DNA of 64,000 nucleotides from JABDQZ01 sp963801985 (GCA_963801985.1 CAWDGV010000007.1:124001-188000); one strand, 5' to 3'; shown: positions 8,781-18,133, counted from the stretch's first letter. Numbers and translations are program-made. Notes: generated by a model from the sequence alone, not told the origin.

Positions 8781-9554
8781 TCACAGGTTAGCCAGCCGCA
8801 ATACTGTTAGGGCATTCTCAGTTGTCAGCTTTGCCAGCCTGTTGATGGGCTGGTTGCGAATTTCTGCCAGAGATGCCAATACTTCTGGAAGATACTCGGG
8901 ACTATTGCGCTGTCCCTGGTGGCTGGCAACGGTCATATCGGGCGCATCCGTTTCTAGCACTATGGCATGATCCGGCAATGCCCGGGCCAGTTCCCTAAGC
9001 TTTGTGGAGCGCTCAAAAGTCAACATGCCGCCAAAGCCAAGCTTGAATCCCATGTTGATGAACAACTCTGCCTGCTGAAGGCTGCCATTAAAAGCATGCA
9101 TGATACCGCCCTGGGAGAAACGGTTTTGCCTTAAGATCTGCGCAATATCATCATGTGATTTGCGGGCGTGAACTATGATGGGTAATTCGTACTTGTTGGC
9201 CAGATTGACCTGTACCTCAAAATAAAAGCGCTGCCTGTCTTTATCCAGGGCTTTATCAAAATAATCCAAGCCAATTTCACCTACGGCAACGACGGGCTCC
9301 TGATCCAGTAACTGTTCCAGTTCTTCAAGATCGTTTTCAGAGTGTTTATCAATGAAGTAAGGGTGAAGTCCAAGGGCAAAATGAATAAAGGGGTACTGCC
9401 CGGCAAAGGTGATGAGTTCCTGCCATCGGTCAGCAGTAACTGCCGGTACGATAAATGATTTTACGCCGGCATTGATAGCGCGTTCGATCACGGACTGCCG
9501 GTCAGATGAAAAGGCATCAAGATCAATATGGCAGTGAGTATCGATAAGTTCCAT
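8781..9554 (-). CDS. TatD-family metal-dependent hydrolase (YjjV-like)
   Basis: Amidohydrolase-fold protein of the TatD family, whose members act as Mg-dependent 3'-5' nucleases or related phosphoesterases. It has 257 residues. Metal-binding motifs are visible: THCHID at 6-11, GEIGLDYF near 93, HARKSHDD near 130, HAFNGS near 155 and the closing LETDAPDM near 203. The overall pattern, including PEYLPEVLA, is closer to E. coli YjjV than to TatD or YcfH. It is inserted in reverse between ispD and ispF, convergent with ispD. Its exact substrate is not known. Confidence 0.88.
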   Translation of the reverse strand: MELIDTHCHIDLDAFSSDRQSVIERAINAGVKSFIVPAVTADRWQELITFAGQYPFIHFALGLHPYFIDKHSENDLEELEQLLDQEPVVAVGEIGLDYFDKALDKDRQRFYFEVQVNLANKYELPIIVHARKSHDDIAQILRQNRFSQGGIMHAFNGSLQQAELFINMGFKLGFGGMLTFERSTKLRELARALPDHAIVLETDAPDMTVASHQGQRNSPEYLPEVLASLAEIRNQPINRLAKLTTENALTVLRLANL

Positions 9555-9628
9555 AATACGGACAGTATATCGAGGTGGGCCCGTGGTAAATAGTCATTTG
9601 CCTGTCTAATAGAGGGGAACAGAGAAAG

Positions 9629-10105
9629 ATGAGAATCGGACAGGGCTATGACGCCCATCAATTCGAGGTGGGGCGTGAACTGGTACTTTGTGGTATTAGC
9701 ATTGATTCGCCGATGGGATTGAAAGCACATTCAGATGGTGATGTTGCTATTCACGCATTATGTGATGCCTTGCTGGGAGCTGCCGGGCTTGGCGATATTG
9801 GGCGGCATTTTCCTGATACCTCAGCGCAGTTTAAAAACATCAATAGTCGAATTTTATTACGTGATGTTGTCGACATGCTGAAGAGTAAGAATTATGTGGT
9901 GCATAACGCTGACATTACCATTGTTGCCCAAGTGCCCAGGTTGGCCGGATATATTGATGATATGCAAAAGCTTATGGCAGAAGATCTGCAAGTTGCCTTG
10001 AATGCCTGCAATGTCAAGGCGACTACGACCGAGCATATGGGGTTTGTTGGCCGTAAGGAAGGTATTGCCAGTTATGCCGTTGTCCTGCTGGATGAAACAC
10101 TATGA
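9629..10105 (+). CDS. ispF: 2-C-methyl-D-erythritol 2,4-cyclodiphosphate synthase
   Basis: Zinc enzyme of the MEP pathway that cyclises CDP-methylerythritol phosphate. Its 158 residues are typical. Zinc ligands are in GYDAHQF (D8, H10) and the downstream H of the AHSDGD loop. Also seen are DIGRHFPDT and the C-terminal TTEHMGFVGRKEGIAS. It overlaps truD by four bases (ATGA), as is usual for ispF-truD in Gammaproteobacteria. Confidence 0.97.
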   Translation: MRIGQGYDAHQFEVGRELVLCGISIDSPMGLKAHSDGDVAIHALCDALLGAAGLGDIGRHFPDTSAQFKNINSRILLRDVVDMLKSKNYVVHNADITIVAQVPRLAGYIDDMQKLMAEDLQVALNACNVKATTTEHMGFVGRKEGIASYAVVLLDETL

Positions 10106-11136
10106 ACGATGCTTCTTCAGACCCTACCGGAGAACTCGGTTTTGCCTTTGGCGGACCTTGTGTAACGGGTGAGATTAAACAAAAGGCTGAAGATTTCAGG
10201 GTTGATGAAATCCCGGGGTTTGAACCGGATGGTCACGGTGATCATGTTTTTCTGACCTTGGAAAAAACTGGCCAGACGACAAATGCGGTGGCAAACAGGT
10301 TGCGACAATTCTGTGGTTTGCAGCATCGAGATATTGGGTATGCTGGAATGAAGGACAAGCATGCCGTTACTTCCCAGCAATTCTCCTTAAACCTGAGCGG
10401 GAAACCCGAACCTGACTGGTCCAGCCTGGAAAATGACCAATTGCGCGTTCTCAAGATAAGTCGCCATCCGCGAAAACTCAAACGCGGCGTGTTAAAAGGC
10501 AACCGCTTCCAGATTGTGATCAGGAATCTGGCAGGTGATATGCAGCGGTTAGAGCAACAACTGCAACAAATTAAGCAGCATGGTGTTCCCAATTATTTTG
10601 GTACACAACGCTTTGGATACCAGGGCGGTAACATTGAACAAGCCAGGCGTCTGTTTGAACACGAGCTTAAAAAAATCAAGCGAGATGAACGCAGCATCCT
10701 ACTGTCATCAGTAAGATCCATGTTATTTAACGCTGTGCTTGATGAGCGGGTCAAACAGGGTAACTGGTTCAGTTTGTTGAACGGAGAGGTGATCAACCTG
10801 GATGGAACAGAGCGGCATTTTGTTGAGCCTATTGATGAAGTACTCATTAAGCGTGCCGGTGAACTTGATGTGCATCCCACCGGACCACTTTATGGATTGC
10901 CATCGCGTGCATTACAGCCCACAGAGATTGCCGGCCAGATAGAGCAAAGTGTGTTAAATAAACATCGCTTCTGGCTACAGGGGCTTGAAGACTTTGGGCT
11001 TGAGCACGCCAGAAGGCCGTTGCGGGTTGCGGTCAGGGACTTGCAATGGTTCGTTGCAGATGAAGAATTGACGTTGTCTTTTGCGTTAACTTCAGGTGCT
11101 TACGCAACAGTAGTACTGAGGGAGTTTCTTGCTTGA
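10102..11136 (+). CDS. truD: tRNA pseudouridine(13) synthase
   Basis: Makes pseudouridine 13 in the D stem of tRNA-Glu. It has 344 residues. The family signature GYAGMKDKHAVTSQQFS, with the catalytic Asp, lies near residue 80. FRVDEIPGF, KRGVLKGNRF and GVPNYFGTQRFGYQGGN follow, and the C-terminal part has the TRUD insertion domain. It is translationally coupled to ispF. In many relatives surE follows directly; here surE is 32 kb away and a convergent DUF3581 gene follows after one base. Confidence 0.96.
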   Translation: MNDASSDPTGELGFAFGGPCVTGEIKQKAEDFRVDEIPGFEPDGHGDHVFLTLEKTGQTTNAVANRLRQFCGLQHRDIGYAGMKDKHAVTSQQFSLNLSGKPEPDWSSLENDQLRVLKISRHPRKLKRGVLKGNRFQIVIRNLAGDMQRLEQQLQQIKQHGVPNYFGTQRFGYQGGNIEQARRLFEHELKKIKRDERSILLSSVRSMLFNAVLDERVKQGNWFSLLNGEVINLDGTERHFVEPIDEVLIKRAGELDVHPTGPLYGLPSRALQPTEIAGQIEQSVLNKHRFWLQGLEDFGLEHARRPLRVAVRDLQWFVADEELTLSFALTSGAYATVVLREFLA

Positions 11137-11137
11137 G

Positions 11138-11851
11138 CTAAATGCCGGTCAGATACCGGTTTTTATGCTCACCGTAAGACTGTACCACCTGATCAATCTG
11201 TGACTGGTCATACTCGCGCAATCCACTGAGTACCAGTTTTTTTACGCCCTTGCCGACAATCTCGTCATCACATTTGACATTGAATGTCACGGCGGCATCA
11301 CCACGTTTGCCATTAACCGACAACCTGGTTTCTGATAATTCCAGCGCTGGTTCTGTGATGTCAACCGAATTAAGGTCCACTGACATGCTTTCGTACATAA
11401 CGAGCGGTCTGGCTGGATTGATCATGACATTATGTTCAGCCATCAAAGGCACCAGGATATGTGGAAAGGTATGACCAGAAAAGGCGACATAGCTTTTAAC
11501 GAAGCGTTCAATCAGTCCCATATCATGTGAGGTTTCACCTTTGCGGTCGATATGCAGATATTCCTTGTCATTATCGTCAGTGATTGTGATGCGTTCGTCA
11601 TCTGAATCCGGGAAATTCAGATTCACGCCTTTGCCTACCATGCCGGCAAAAGTGAAGCACATTTTCTGACTGAGACCGTACTTCGATAAAACCAGTGAGA
11701 ACAGCAGGTCTCCCGGCACGCAGAACCGCTTTGCCTCAGGATCATGTATAGGGTTGAAGTCTTCAGCAACTTTTTTTGCAAAATCGCTCGCCTGTTCTGG
11801 GGATATCAGGGTCTTGCCTTGATTGTAGCTATAAAATTTTTCCAGAAACAT
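11138..11851 (-). CDS. DUF3581 family protein
   Basis: A 237-residue protein of unknown function that I recognise as the DUF3581 family, found in Gammaproteobacteria. The segment FAKKVAEDFNPIHDPEAKRFCVPGDLLFSLVL resembles the hydratase/hotdog-like NPIH motif of MaoC-type proteins, which may suggest a hotdog fold. No catalytic role is known to me. It has no signal peptide or membrane segment. It is convergent with truD, with a one-base gap, and divergent from glyA. Confidence 0.75.
   Translation of the reverse strand: MFLEKFYSYNQGKTLISPEQASDFAKKVAEDFNPIHDPEAKRFCVPGDLLFSLVLSKYGLSQKMCFTFAGMVGKGVNLNFPDSDDERITITDDNDKEYLHIDRKGETSHDMGLIERFVKSYVAFSGHTFPHILVPLMAEHNVMINPARPLVMYESMSVDLNSVDITEPALELSETRLSVNGKRGDAAVTFNVKCDDEIVGKGVKKLVLSGLREYDQSQIDQVVQSYGEHKNRYLTGI
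11145..11164 (+). terminator. Candidate intrinsic terminator of the truD operon
   Basis: CCGGT-cagat-ACCGG followed by five T lies nine bases past the truD stop. It is embedded in the 3' end of the opposing DUF3581 gene. The stem is short (5 bp) but all strong pairs except one. Confidence 0.5.
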
Positions 11852-12161
11852 AGGCTGATAGATGTAATAAATACATTAAATTTTTCAATAATCACCTGAT
11901 TCTAACCGAATGATGTGTTATTGGAAAATTCTTGTTTCCAGGATATGAACAGGGTCTAAATTTTGACTTAAATAAATGCAAACTGCCGTGGTCATGGCAG
12001 GCCGAGGCGACATCACCGGCGTTATCACAGAATCCGGGTAAAGAAAGTCGGGATTACTGGTAGGCGCTGGTATGTGCTTGCGTTTACAATACCTGTTTAA
12101 TTATTTGTCCGCCTGATATGGGCAATTAAAGCTAAATCATAAATTCGGAGAATTCAGGAAT
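11852..12161. other. Divergent intergenic region before glyA, possible structured leader
   Basis: These 310 bases between DUF3581 and glyA hold no gene. From about 11983 to 12085 there is a GC-richer block with stacked short hairpins: CTGCC...GGCAG (about 11983-12000), GCCG...CGGC (about 12001-12020) and AATCC...GGATT (about 12031-12055). The flanks are AT-rich. It does not match the glycine, THF, SAM, TPP, FMN or cobalamin riboswitch motifs that I know. A regulatory leader or small RNA is possible but unproven. GGAG precedes glyA at about 12146. Confidence 0.35.
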
Positions 12162-13418
12162 ATGTTCAAGAAATCGATGCAAATCAGTGGGTATGATGAT
12201 GAATTGTGGGCAGCGATTCAGGCTGAGGAAAAACGTCAGGAAGAACATATTGAATTGATTGCCTCTGAAAACTATACCAGTCCACGTGTGATGCAGGCTC
12301 AGGGCTCTGTATTAACCAATAAATATGCTGAAGGTTACCCGCGCAAACGCTATTACGGCGGTTGTGAAAATGTTGATGTCGCTGAACAGCTTGCTATCGA
12401 CCGGGCCAAGGAGTTGTTCTCTGCCGATTATGCCAATGTTCAGCCGCATTCAGGTTCCCAGGCCAACGCGGCTGTCTACATGGCTTTGTGTGAGCCCGGC
12501 GATACGGTTTTAGGGATGAGTCTGGCGCATGGAGGTCATCTGACACATGGTGCCAAGCCGAATTTCTCTGGAAAAATCTACAACGCTGTTCAGTATGGTA
12601 TCAATACTGAAACCGGAGAGATTGATTATGATGAAGTCGAAAGACTGGCTCGTGAGCATAAGCCAAAAATGATCATCGCTGGTTTCTCTGCTTATTCACG
12701 CGTGGTTGACTGGCAACGTTTCCGTGAGATTGCCGATGAAGTCGGCGCCTACCTGTTTGTTGATATGGCCCACGTCGCTGGTCTGATTGCCGCTGGTGAG
12801 TATCCCAGTCCGGTCAATATTGCCGATGTAACGACCACAACCACACATAAAACCCTGCGTGGTCCACGTGGTGGCCTGATTCTGGCCAAGGCCAACGCGG
12901 AAATCGAGAAGAAACTGAATTCACTGGTTTTCCCCGGAACCCAGGGTGGCCCGCTGATGCATGTCATTGCTGCCAAGGCTGTTGCTTTCAAGGAAGCCAT
13001 GGAAGACGATTTTGTAACCTATCAGAAGCAGGTGAAGGGCAATGCACAGGTCATGGCGCAGGTTTTCATGGACAGGGGATACGATGTGGTTTCCAAGGGC
13101 ACTGACGACCACCTGTTCCTTGTAAGTTTCATCGAGGCTGGCCTGACAGGTAAGGATGTTGATGCCTGGCTGGGAGCGTCTAATATTACAGTTAACAAAA
13201 ATGCTGTACCGAATGATCCACAATCACCTTTTGTGACTTCAGGTATCCGTATCGGAACGCCTGCTATTACGACCAGGGGCTTTGATGAAAATAATAGTCG
13301 TGAACTGGCTAACTGGATGTGTGACGTCATCGACAGTCGTGGTGATGAAGCCGTGATTCAGACGGTCAAGCAGCAAGTGCTGGATGTCTGTAAACAGCAC
13401 CCGGTTTATGCTGATTAA
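12162..13418 (+). CDS. glyA: Serine hydroxymethyltransferase
   Basis: PLP enzyme converting serine and tetrahydrofolate to glycine and methylene-THF. It has 418 residues. ELIASENYTS, the GSQANAAVY loop, the MAHVAGLIAAGEYPSP segment and the PLP lysine K230 in TTTTHKTLRGPRGG are all present. It is followed after 15 bases by nrdR, the common glyA-nrdR pair that heads a riboflavin run in many Proteobacteria. Confidence 0.98.
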   Translation: MFKKSMQISGYDDELWAAIQAEEKRQEEHIELIASENYTSPRVMQAQGSVLTNKYAEGYPRKRYYGGCENVDVAEQLAIDRAKELFSADYANVQPHSGSQANAAVYMALCEPGDTVLGMSLAHGGHLTHGAKPNFSGKIYNAVQYGINTETGEIDYDEVERLAREHKPKMIIAGFSAYSRVVDWQRFREIADEVGAYLFVDMAHVAGLIAAGEYPSPVNIADVTTTTTHKTLRGPRGGLILAKANAEIEKKLNSLVFPGTQGGPLMHVIAAKAVAFKEAMEDDFVTYQKQVKGNAQVMAQVFMDRGYDVVSKGTDDHLFLVSFIEAGLTGKDVDAWLGASNITVNKNAVPNDPQSPFVTSGIRIGTPAITTRGFDENNSRELANWMCDVIDSRGDEAVIQTVKQQVLDVCKQHPVYAD

Positions 13419-13433
13419 AGGAGCATTGTTTTA

Positions 13434-13940
13434 ATGCGTTGTCCGTTTTGCGGAGCCCAGGATACCAAGGTCGTCGATTCACGCCTGGCCAGTGAAGGCG
13501 ATCAGGTGCGTCGCCGTCGTTCCTGCGCTGTATGCAGTGAGCGCTTTACAACTTATGAAACGGTAGAACTCAACCTGCCGCGAGTGGTCAAGTCTGATGG
13601 CAGCCGGGTTCCATTTGACGGTCGAAAATTGCGTTCCGGTATCGAGCGTTCATTGGAAAAACGACCAGTAAGTACTGACCAGGTTGAAATTGCCCTGAAT
13701 CACATTACACGCAAGCTGGTAGCCAGTGGTGAAAGTGAAGTCAAGTCAAGGGCCATCGGCGAACTTGTGATGGAAGAGCTGCGTAAAATGGATCATGTCG
13801 CTTACGTGCGTTTTGCCTCTGTCTACCGCAGCTTTGAAGACGTGAATGCTTTCAGGGAAGAAATCGATAAGCTGGAAAAACAGCCCACTCCGGAAGTCAG
13901 GCGCAAGCAACTGGATCTGTTGGGTGGTGATGACGAGTGA
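13434..13940 (+). CDS. nrdR: Transcriptional repressor NrdR
   Basis: Repressor of ribonucleotide reductase genes. It has 168 residues. A zinc ribbon is seen as CPFC (3-6) and CAVC (31-34), followed by an ATP-cone domain beginning PRVVKSDGSRVPFDGRKL near 49 that senses (d)ATP. The 3' end overlaps ribD by four bases. NrdR boxes would be expected at nrd operons, which are not in this window. Confidence 0.96.
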   Translation: MRCPFCGAQDTKVVDSRLASEGDQVRRRRSCAVCSERFTTYETVELNLPRVVKSDGSRVPFDGRKLRSGIERSLEKRPVSTDQVEIALNHITRKLVASGESEVKSRAIGELVMEELRKMDHVAYVRFASVYRSFEDVNAFREEIDKLEKQPTPEVRRKQLDLLGGDDE

Positions 13941-15070
13941 CTCAGCAATTCACTGCTGGAGATTACCGCTACATGGCGCGTGCATTGCAGCTTGCCAGGA
14001 AAGGCTGGTATTCAACGCATCCCAACCCCCGTGTAGGCTGCGTTTTAGTCAAACACGACAAGGTCATCGGTGAAGGCTACCATCGCAAGGCAGGTGAACT
14101 GCATGCTGAACGTATTGCCCTGGCTAATACATCTCAATCCCCGAAGGATGCAACTGCCTATGTTACGCTCGAACCCTGCTGCCATCACGGCAAGACGCCA
14201 CCCTGTACTGAAAGCCTGATTGAAGCGGGTATCCGTCGTGTTGTAATCGCGATGCAGGACCCTAATCCCCTGGTGGCCGGCAAGGGTATTGCCACGTTAG
14301 AGGCTGCCGGAATCCAGGTTCATTGTGGTCTACTGGGAGAACAGGCCAAAGCATTAAATCCAGGCTTTATAAAACGCATGCAAAGCAACATACCATTTGT
14401 ACGTTGTAAAATGGCCAGCAGCCTGGATGGGCGGACCGCGATGGCCAGTGGCGAAAGTGTCTGGATTTCCTCAAAACAGTCACGCAGGAATGTCCAGTTT
14501 TTACGGGCAGCATCCTCCGCGGTCATGACCGGAGTTGGCACCGTGCTGGCTGATAACCCTTCAATGAATGTTCGATTGGCCGCCGAAGATTTATCTCTTG
14601 ATAATGATCTGCCCGTTCTGCAACCGCTGAGGGTTATTCTCGATGCGGAATTGCAGACTCCTGTCTCAGCAACTATTCTCAATTCACCCGGTGATGTGAT
14701 CCTGTTTTGTCAGTCGGGAGCAATGGTAAAGGCAACTCAATATAACCAGCAAAATGTCTCCGTTTTTGCCGTAGATACTGTGGAAAATGGTTTTTTGAAT
14801 TTGCAACAGGTGCTTGAACGACTGGCGCAGATGCAAATCAATGAAGTCTTGTTGGAGACAGGTGCTACATTGGCTGGCGCCATGTTAAAAGACGGACTGG
14901 TTGATGAAATTGTTATCTACCAGGCGAGCCATTTGATGGGTGACTCAGCCAGAGGCCTTTTTCATTTGCCTGGTATTGAAAATATGGCAGACCGGATATC
15001 CTTAATGGTTACTGATTCAAGACGAATGGGTGAGGATTGCAGGATTACTTTAATAGCTAAATCAGATTAA
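13937..15070 (+). CDS. ribD: Bifunctional diaminohydroxyphosphoribosylaminopyrimidine deaminase / reductase
   Basis: Second and third steps of riboflavin synthesis. It has 377 residues. The N-terminal deaminase domain has the zinc motifs GELHAERIAL (near 53) and PCCHHGKTPPC (near 78). The C-terminal NADPH-dependent reductase domain begins FVRCKMASSLDGRTA near 155 and ends with VLLETGATLAGAML. It is coupled to nrdR by ATGA overlap. The 84-base gap to ribE has no FMN riboswitch signature. Confidence 0.97.
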   Translation: MTQQFTAGDYRYMARALQLARKGWYSTHPNPRVGCVLVKHDKVIGEGYHRKAGELHAERIALANTSQSPKDATAYVTLEPCCHHGKTPPCTESLIEAGIRRVVIAMQDPNPLVAGKGIATLEAAGIQVHCGLLGEQAKALNPGFIKRMQSNIPFVRCKMASSLDGRTAMASGESVWISSKQSRRNVQFLRAASSAVMTGVGTVLADNPSMNVRLAAEDLSLDNDLPVLQPLRVILDAELQTPVSATILNSPGDVILFCQSGAMVKATQYNQQNVSVFAVDTVENGFLNLQQVLERLAQMQINEVLLETGATLAGAMLKDGLVDEIVIYQASHLMGDSARGLFHLPGIENMADRISLMVTDSRRMGEDCRITLIAKSD

Positions 15071-15154
15071 CTTTTAATCCCAGGACAACCTGGAAAGCAG
15101 TTCATAACAGGCCTTAAGAGAAGTTTTGAGCAACAATTAATAGTTGGAGTCATC

Positions 15155-15832
15155 ATGTTCACAGGAATTATTCAGTCGATCGGTACGGTTGCAGCAATGC
15201 AGGATAAAGGTGGAGATTTACGCCTGACATTAAATACGGGAAAACTGGATATGTCTGATGTCGAGCTGGGTGATAGTATAGCCGTTAATGGAGTCTGCCT
15301 GACCGTGATTAAGATGACTTCAAATAGCTTTTCTGCTGATGTTTCAGGTGAGACGCTCAGGCTGACTTCGTTAGGAAAGCTGAAACAGGGCAGCAAGGTA
15401 AATTTGGAAAAAGCGCTGACACTGGCTACCCGTCTCGGCGGACACATGGTCAGTGGCCATGTGGATGCCCTGGGTAAGGTTCTGGAACGCAAGGATGATG
15501 CACGTTCTATCTGGTTTCTGGTTCAGGCCCCGGAAAACCTGGCCAAGTACATTGTGCACAAGGGCTCAATTACTGTTGATGGCACCAGTCTGACCGTCAA
15601 CGCTGTGAATGGCAATGAGTTTGAGCTCAATATAGTGCCGCACACTCTGCAGGAAACCATCATGGCTGGTTATGTTCCAGGCACTGAAGTTAATCTCGAG
15701 GTGGATATTATTGGCCGTTATCTTGAACGTCTTTTGCTTGGCGAAAAAGCCGCTGAAAAGGGTGTTTCGCACAAAGGCGTCAATATGGATATGTTGCAGA
15801 AAGCTGGATTTATTCCTGGTGCAAAATACTGA
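15155..15832 (+). CDS. ribE: Riboflavin synthase alpha subunit
   Basis: Dismutates two 6,7-dimethyl-8-ribityllumazines to riboflavin. It has 225 residues and two lumazine-binding repeats. MFTGIIQSIG opens the first, followed by SIAVNGVCLTV. The second includes GGHMVSGHVD and GSITVDGTSLTVN. The TTGGAG before the ATG is a fair ribosome site. The 178 bases that follow, before ribB, hold no recognisable FMN riboswitch. A promoter for ribB is likely there. Confidence 0.97.
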   Translation: MFTGIIQSIGTVAAMQDKGGDLRLTLNTGKLDMSDVELGDSIAVNGVCLTVIKMTSNSFSADVSGETLRLTSLGKLKQGSKVNLEKALTLATRLGGHMVSGHVDALGKVLERKDDARSIWFLVQAPENLAKYIVHKGSITVDGTSLTVNAVNGNEFELNIVPHTLQETIMAGYVPGTEVNLEVDIIGRYLERLLLGEKAAEKGVSHKGVNMDMLQKAGFIPGAKY

Positions 15833-16010
15833 TTATCGTTTGTTGAAGAGCGCTGATGTCCGTTTTCAAGGTGTCAGATACTGCCACTTGCCCAGCTAGG
15901 CGCGAGTGCTGATTTCTCTTATCGACATATGTACGTAGATAATCACTCCATCGCTACAAAGTTTGTTACAATCGCCGGCCTGATTTGAATTTGCTAAGTC
16001 GAAATCCGTT

Positions 16011-17144
16011 ATGGAATTAAATACAACAGAAGAAATAATCGAAGACCTGAAGCAGGGTAAAATGGTCGTTATCATGGATGATGAGGATCGTGAAAACGAA
16101 GGTGACCTGCTGATGGCTTCTGACAAGATTACGCCTGAGGCCATTAATTTCATGGCCAAGTATGGCCGTGGCCTGATTTGCATGACGCTGACCAAGGAAC
16201 ATTGCCAACGGTTGCGCCTGCCGCTCATGGTCAACGAAAATGACCAGATTCAAGCCACCAATTTCACTGTTTCCATAGAAGCAGCCGAGGGCGTCACCAC
16301 GGGAATATCTGCATCTGACCGTGCTACTACCGTGCTGGCAGCTGTTAACCAGGATGCCCAGCCACATGATATTGTCCAGCCAGGACATATTTTTCCTCTC
16401 ATGGCGCAGCCCGGCGGCGTTTTGGTCAGGGCAGGACATACCGAGGCAGGCTGTGATTTGGCTAGACTTGCTGAATTAACGCCATCTGCTGTAATTGTTG
16501 AGATATTAAATGAAGATGGCACCATGGCGCGTCGTCCTGACCTGGAGGTCTTTGCCGCGGAACATGACCTGAAGATCGGTACCATAGCTGACCTGATTCA
16601 CTACCGGGTCCGCAATGAGAAAACTGTCGAGCGTGTTAATGAATGCAAGCTGCCGACAGAGTATGGTGATTTCCAGCTGATTGCATACCAGGACTGTATT
16701 GATAACGAAGTACACCTTGCCATGGTTAAAGGCAAGATCTCTCATGAGGAGTCAACACTGGTGCGTGTGCATGTTCAGAATACTTTGTGTGACCTGTTAT
16801 CAGCCACCCGTGAAAATTGCGGCTGGCCGTTGGATTCTGCTATCAAGCAGGTTGCCGAGTCGGAAAATGGTGTCGTTGTGATATTGCGTAATCATGACAG
16901 TGCGCGTGAAATTGTGCAGAAAATCCAGGACTACAAGTGGCACGATTCTGAAAAAACAGCGGGGAAGTCGGTGCACAGTGATGAGCCCAAGGGTGAGCGG
17001 GAATTAAGAACCTATGGTGTAGGCGCACAGATCCTGGCAGATCTCGGTGTGCAGAAAATGAAGGTCATGAGTGCACCTACCAATATGCATGGTCTTGCCG
17101 GTTTCGATCTCGAAGTTTCCGAGTTTGTCGGCTTAAACGATTAG
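16011..17144 (+). CDS. ribB: 3,4-dihydroxy-2-butanone 4-phosphate synthase with degenerate GTP cyclohydrolase II-like domain (RibBX type)
   Basis: The N-terminal 200 residues are an intact DHBP synthase, with DDEDRENEGDLLMAS near 25 and RAGHTEAGCDLARLA near 140. The C-terminal half has the RibA fold but not its zinc site: where GTP cyclohydrolase II has the HSEC...C-C ligands this protein reads VRVHVQNTLCDLLSATRENCG. The downstream LRTYGVGAQILADLGV is retained. Such RibBX hybrids are described in Proteobacteria as lacking cyclohydrolase II activity, so a separate ribA is expected elsewhere. It is 377 residues long and sits in the rib run before ribH. Confidence 0.92.
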   Translation: MELNTTEEIIEDLKQGKMVVIMDDEDRENEGDLLMASDKITPEAINFMAKYGRGLICMTLTKEHCQRLRLPLMVNENDQIQATNFTVSIEAAEGVTTGISASDRATTVLAAVNQDAQPHDIVQPGHIFPLMAQPGGVLVRAGHTEAGCDLARLAELTPSAVIVEILNEDGTMARRPDLEVFAAEHDLKIGTIADLIHYRVRNEKTVERVNECKLPTEYGDFQLIAYQDCIDNEVHLAMVKGKISHEESTLVRVHVQNTLCDLLSATRENCGWPLDSAIKQVAESENGVVVILRNHDSAREIVQKIQDYKWHDSEKTAGKSVHSDEPKGERELRTYGVGAQILADLGVQKMKVMSAPTNMHGLAGFDLEVSEFVGLND

Positions 17145-17194
17145 ATTTTAGTTAATTTCTTCAAACACAATTATTTCCAACAGGTTGCCAGAGT

Positions 17195-17665
17195 ATGAGT
17201 ATCAAAACAATTGAAGGTGGTTTAACAGTTTCCAATGCACGCTTTTGTGTTGTTGTGGCCAGATGGAACAGTTTTGTTGTCGATAGCCTGGAAGCCGGTG
17301 CAATTGACACGCTGAAACGTCATGGTGCGAGTGATTCAGATATCACGGTTGTCCGGGTTCCCGGGGCTTTTGAAATGCCATTGGCGCTTGATAAGATTGC
17401 TGCTTCTGGTGATTACGATGGCATCATTGCCCTCGGTGCAGTCATACGTGGTGGGACGCCGCATTTTGAATATGTTGCCGGTGAATGTGTAAAAGGCATG
17501 TCACAGGTAACCCTGAACCATGGTATTCCAATTGCTTTCGGTGTTTTAACCGTTGACAGCATCGAGCAGGCTATTGAAAGGGCTGGCACCAAAGCCGGTA
17601 ACAAGGGCGCTGAAGCTGCTGCATCGACCATCGAAATGGTTAACCTGTTAAAGGCACTTGGCTAA
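17195..17665 (+). CDS. ribH: 6,7-dimethyl-8-ribityllumazine synthase
   Basis: Penultimate riboflavin step; such proteins form icosahedral or decameric shells. It has 156 residues. The markers VVARWNSFVVDSL, VPGAFEMPLAL, GAVIRGGTPHFEYVA with the catalytic His, and PIAFGVLTVDS are present. nusB follows after 27 bases, the usual order. Confidence 0.97.
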   Translation: MSIKTIEGGLTVSNARFCVVVARWNSFVVDSLEAGAIDTLKRHGASDSDITVVRVPGAFEMPLALDKIAASGDYDGIIALGAVIRGGTPHFEYVAGECVKGMSQVTLNHGIPIAFGVLTVDSIEQAIERAGTKAGNKGAEAAASTIEMVNLLKALG

Positions 17666-17692
17666 TAATTTTCATTATTGCAGCCCGTAAAG

Positions 17693-18130
17693 ATGAGTAA
17701 GAAAAGAACTAAAGCCAGAGAATTTGCCATCCAGGCAATTTACCAGTGGCAGGTTTCCGGTAACGAGATTCAGGAAATCATCGAGCAGTTCCTGCAGGAA
17801 AAGAACCTGAAAAGTTTTGAAATAGAATACTTTCAGGATTTGCTTCGTGGTGTGATTACCAATCTCGATGAGTTGGATACGGCACTGGCTGCTTTTATCG
17901 ACAGGGATATTGAACAGGTTGATCTGGTAGAGCGTGCGATTTTAAGAATGGCTGGCTATGAACTCATCCATCATCCCGAAGTCCCGTACCGTGTTGTCAT
18001 CAACGAGGCGGTTGAGCTTGCCAAGCTGTTTGGCGCAGACCAGGGACACAAATACGTTAATGGTGTTGTCGATAAACTTGCACAGAAAAAGCGGGCTGTT
18101 GAAGTCAACGCACGGCGTAAAACATCCTGA
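17693..18130 (+). CDS. nusB: Transcription antitermination factor NusB
   Basis: Binds boxA RNA with NusE (S10) for rRNA antitermination. The 145 residues start at the ATG 17693 (MSKKRTKAREFAIQAIYQW). A TTG five codons earlier is open but less typical. The helical core with AILRMAGYEL and VPYRVVINEAVELAKLFG near the C-terminus is diagnostic. It is followed by thiL with a three-base gap. Confidence 0.95.
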   Translation: MSKKRTKAREFAIQAIYQWQVSGNEIQEIIEQFLQEKNLKSFEIEYFQDLLRGVITNLDELDTALAAFIDRDIEQVDLVERAILRMAGYELIHHPEVPYRVVINEAVELAKLFGADQGHKYVNGVVDKLAQKKRAVEVNARRKTS

Positions 18131-18133
18131 TCA

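Noticed and set aside
15071..16010. FMN riboswitch before ribE or ribB
   Set aside because: Neither the 84-base nor the 178-base gap contains the conserved RFN elements.
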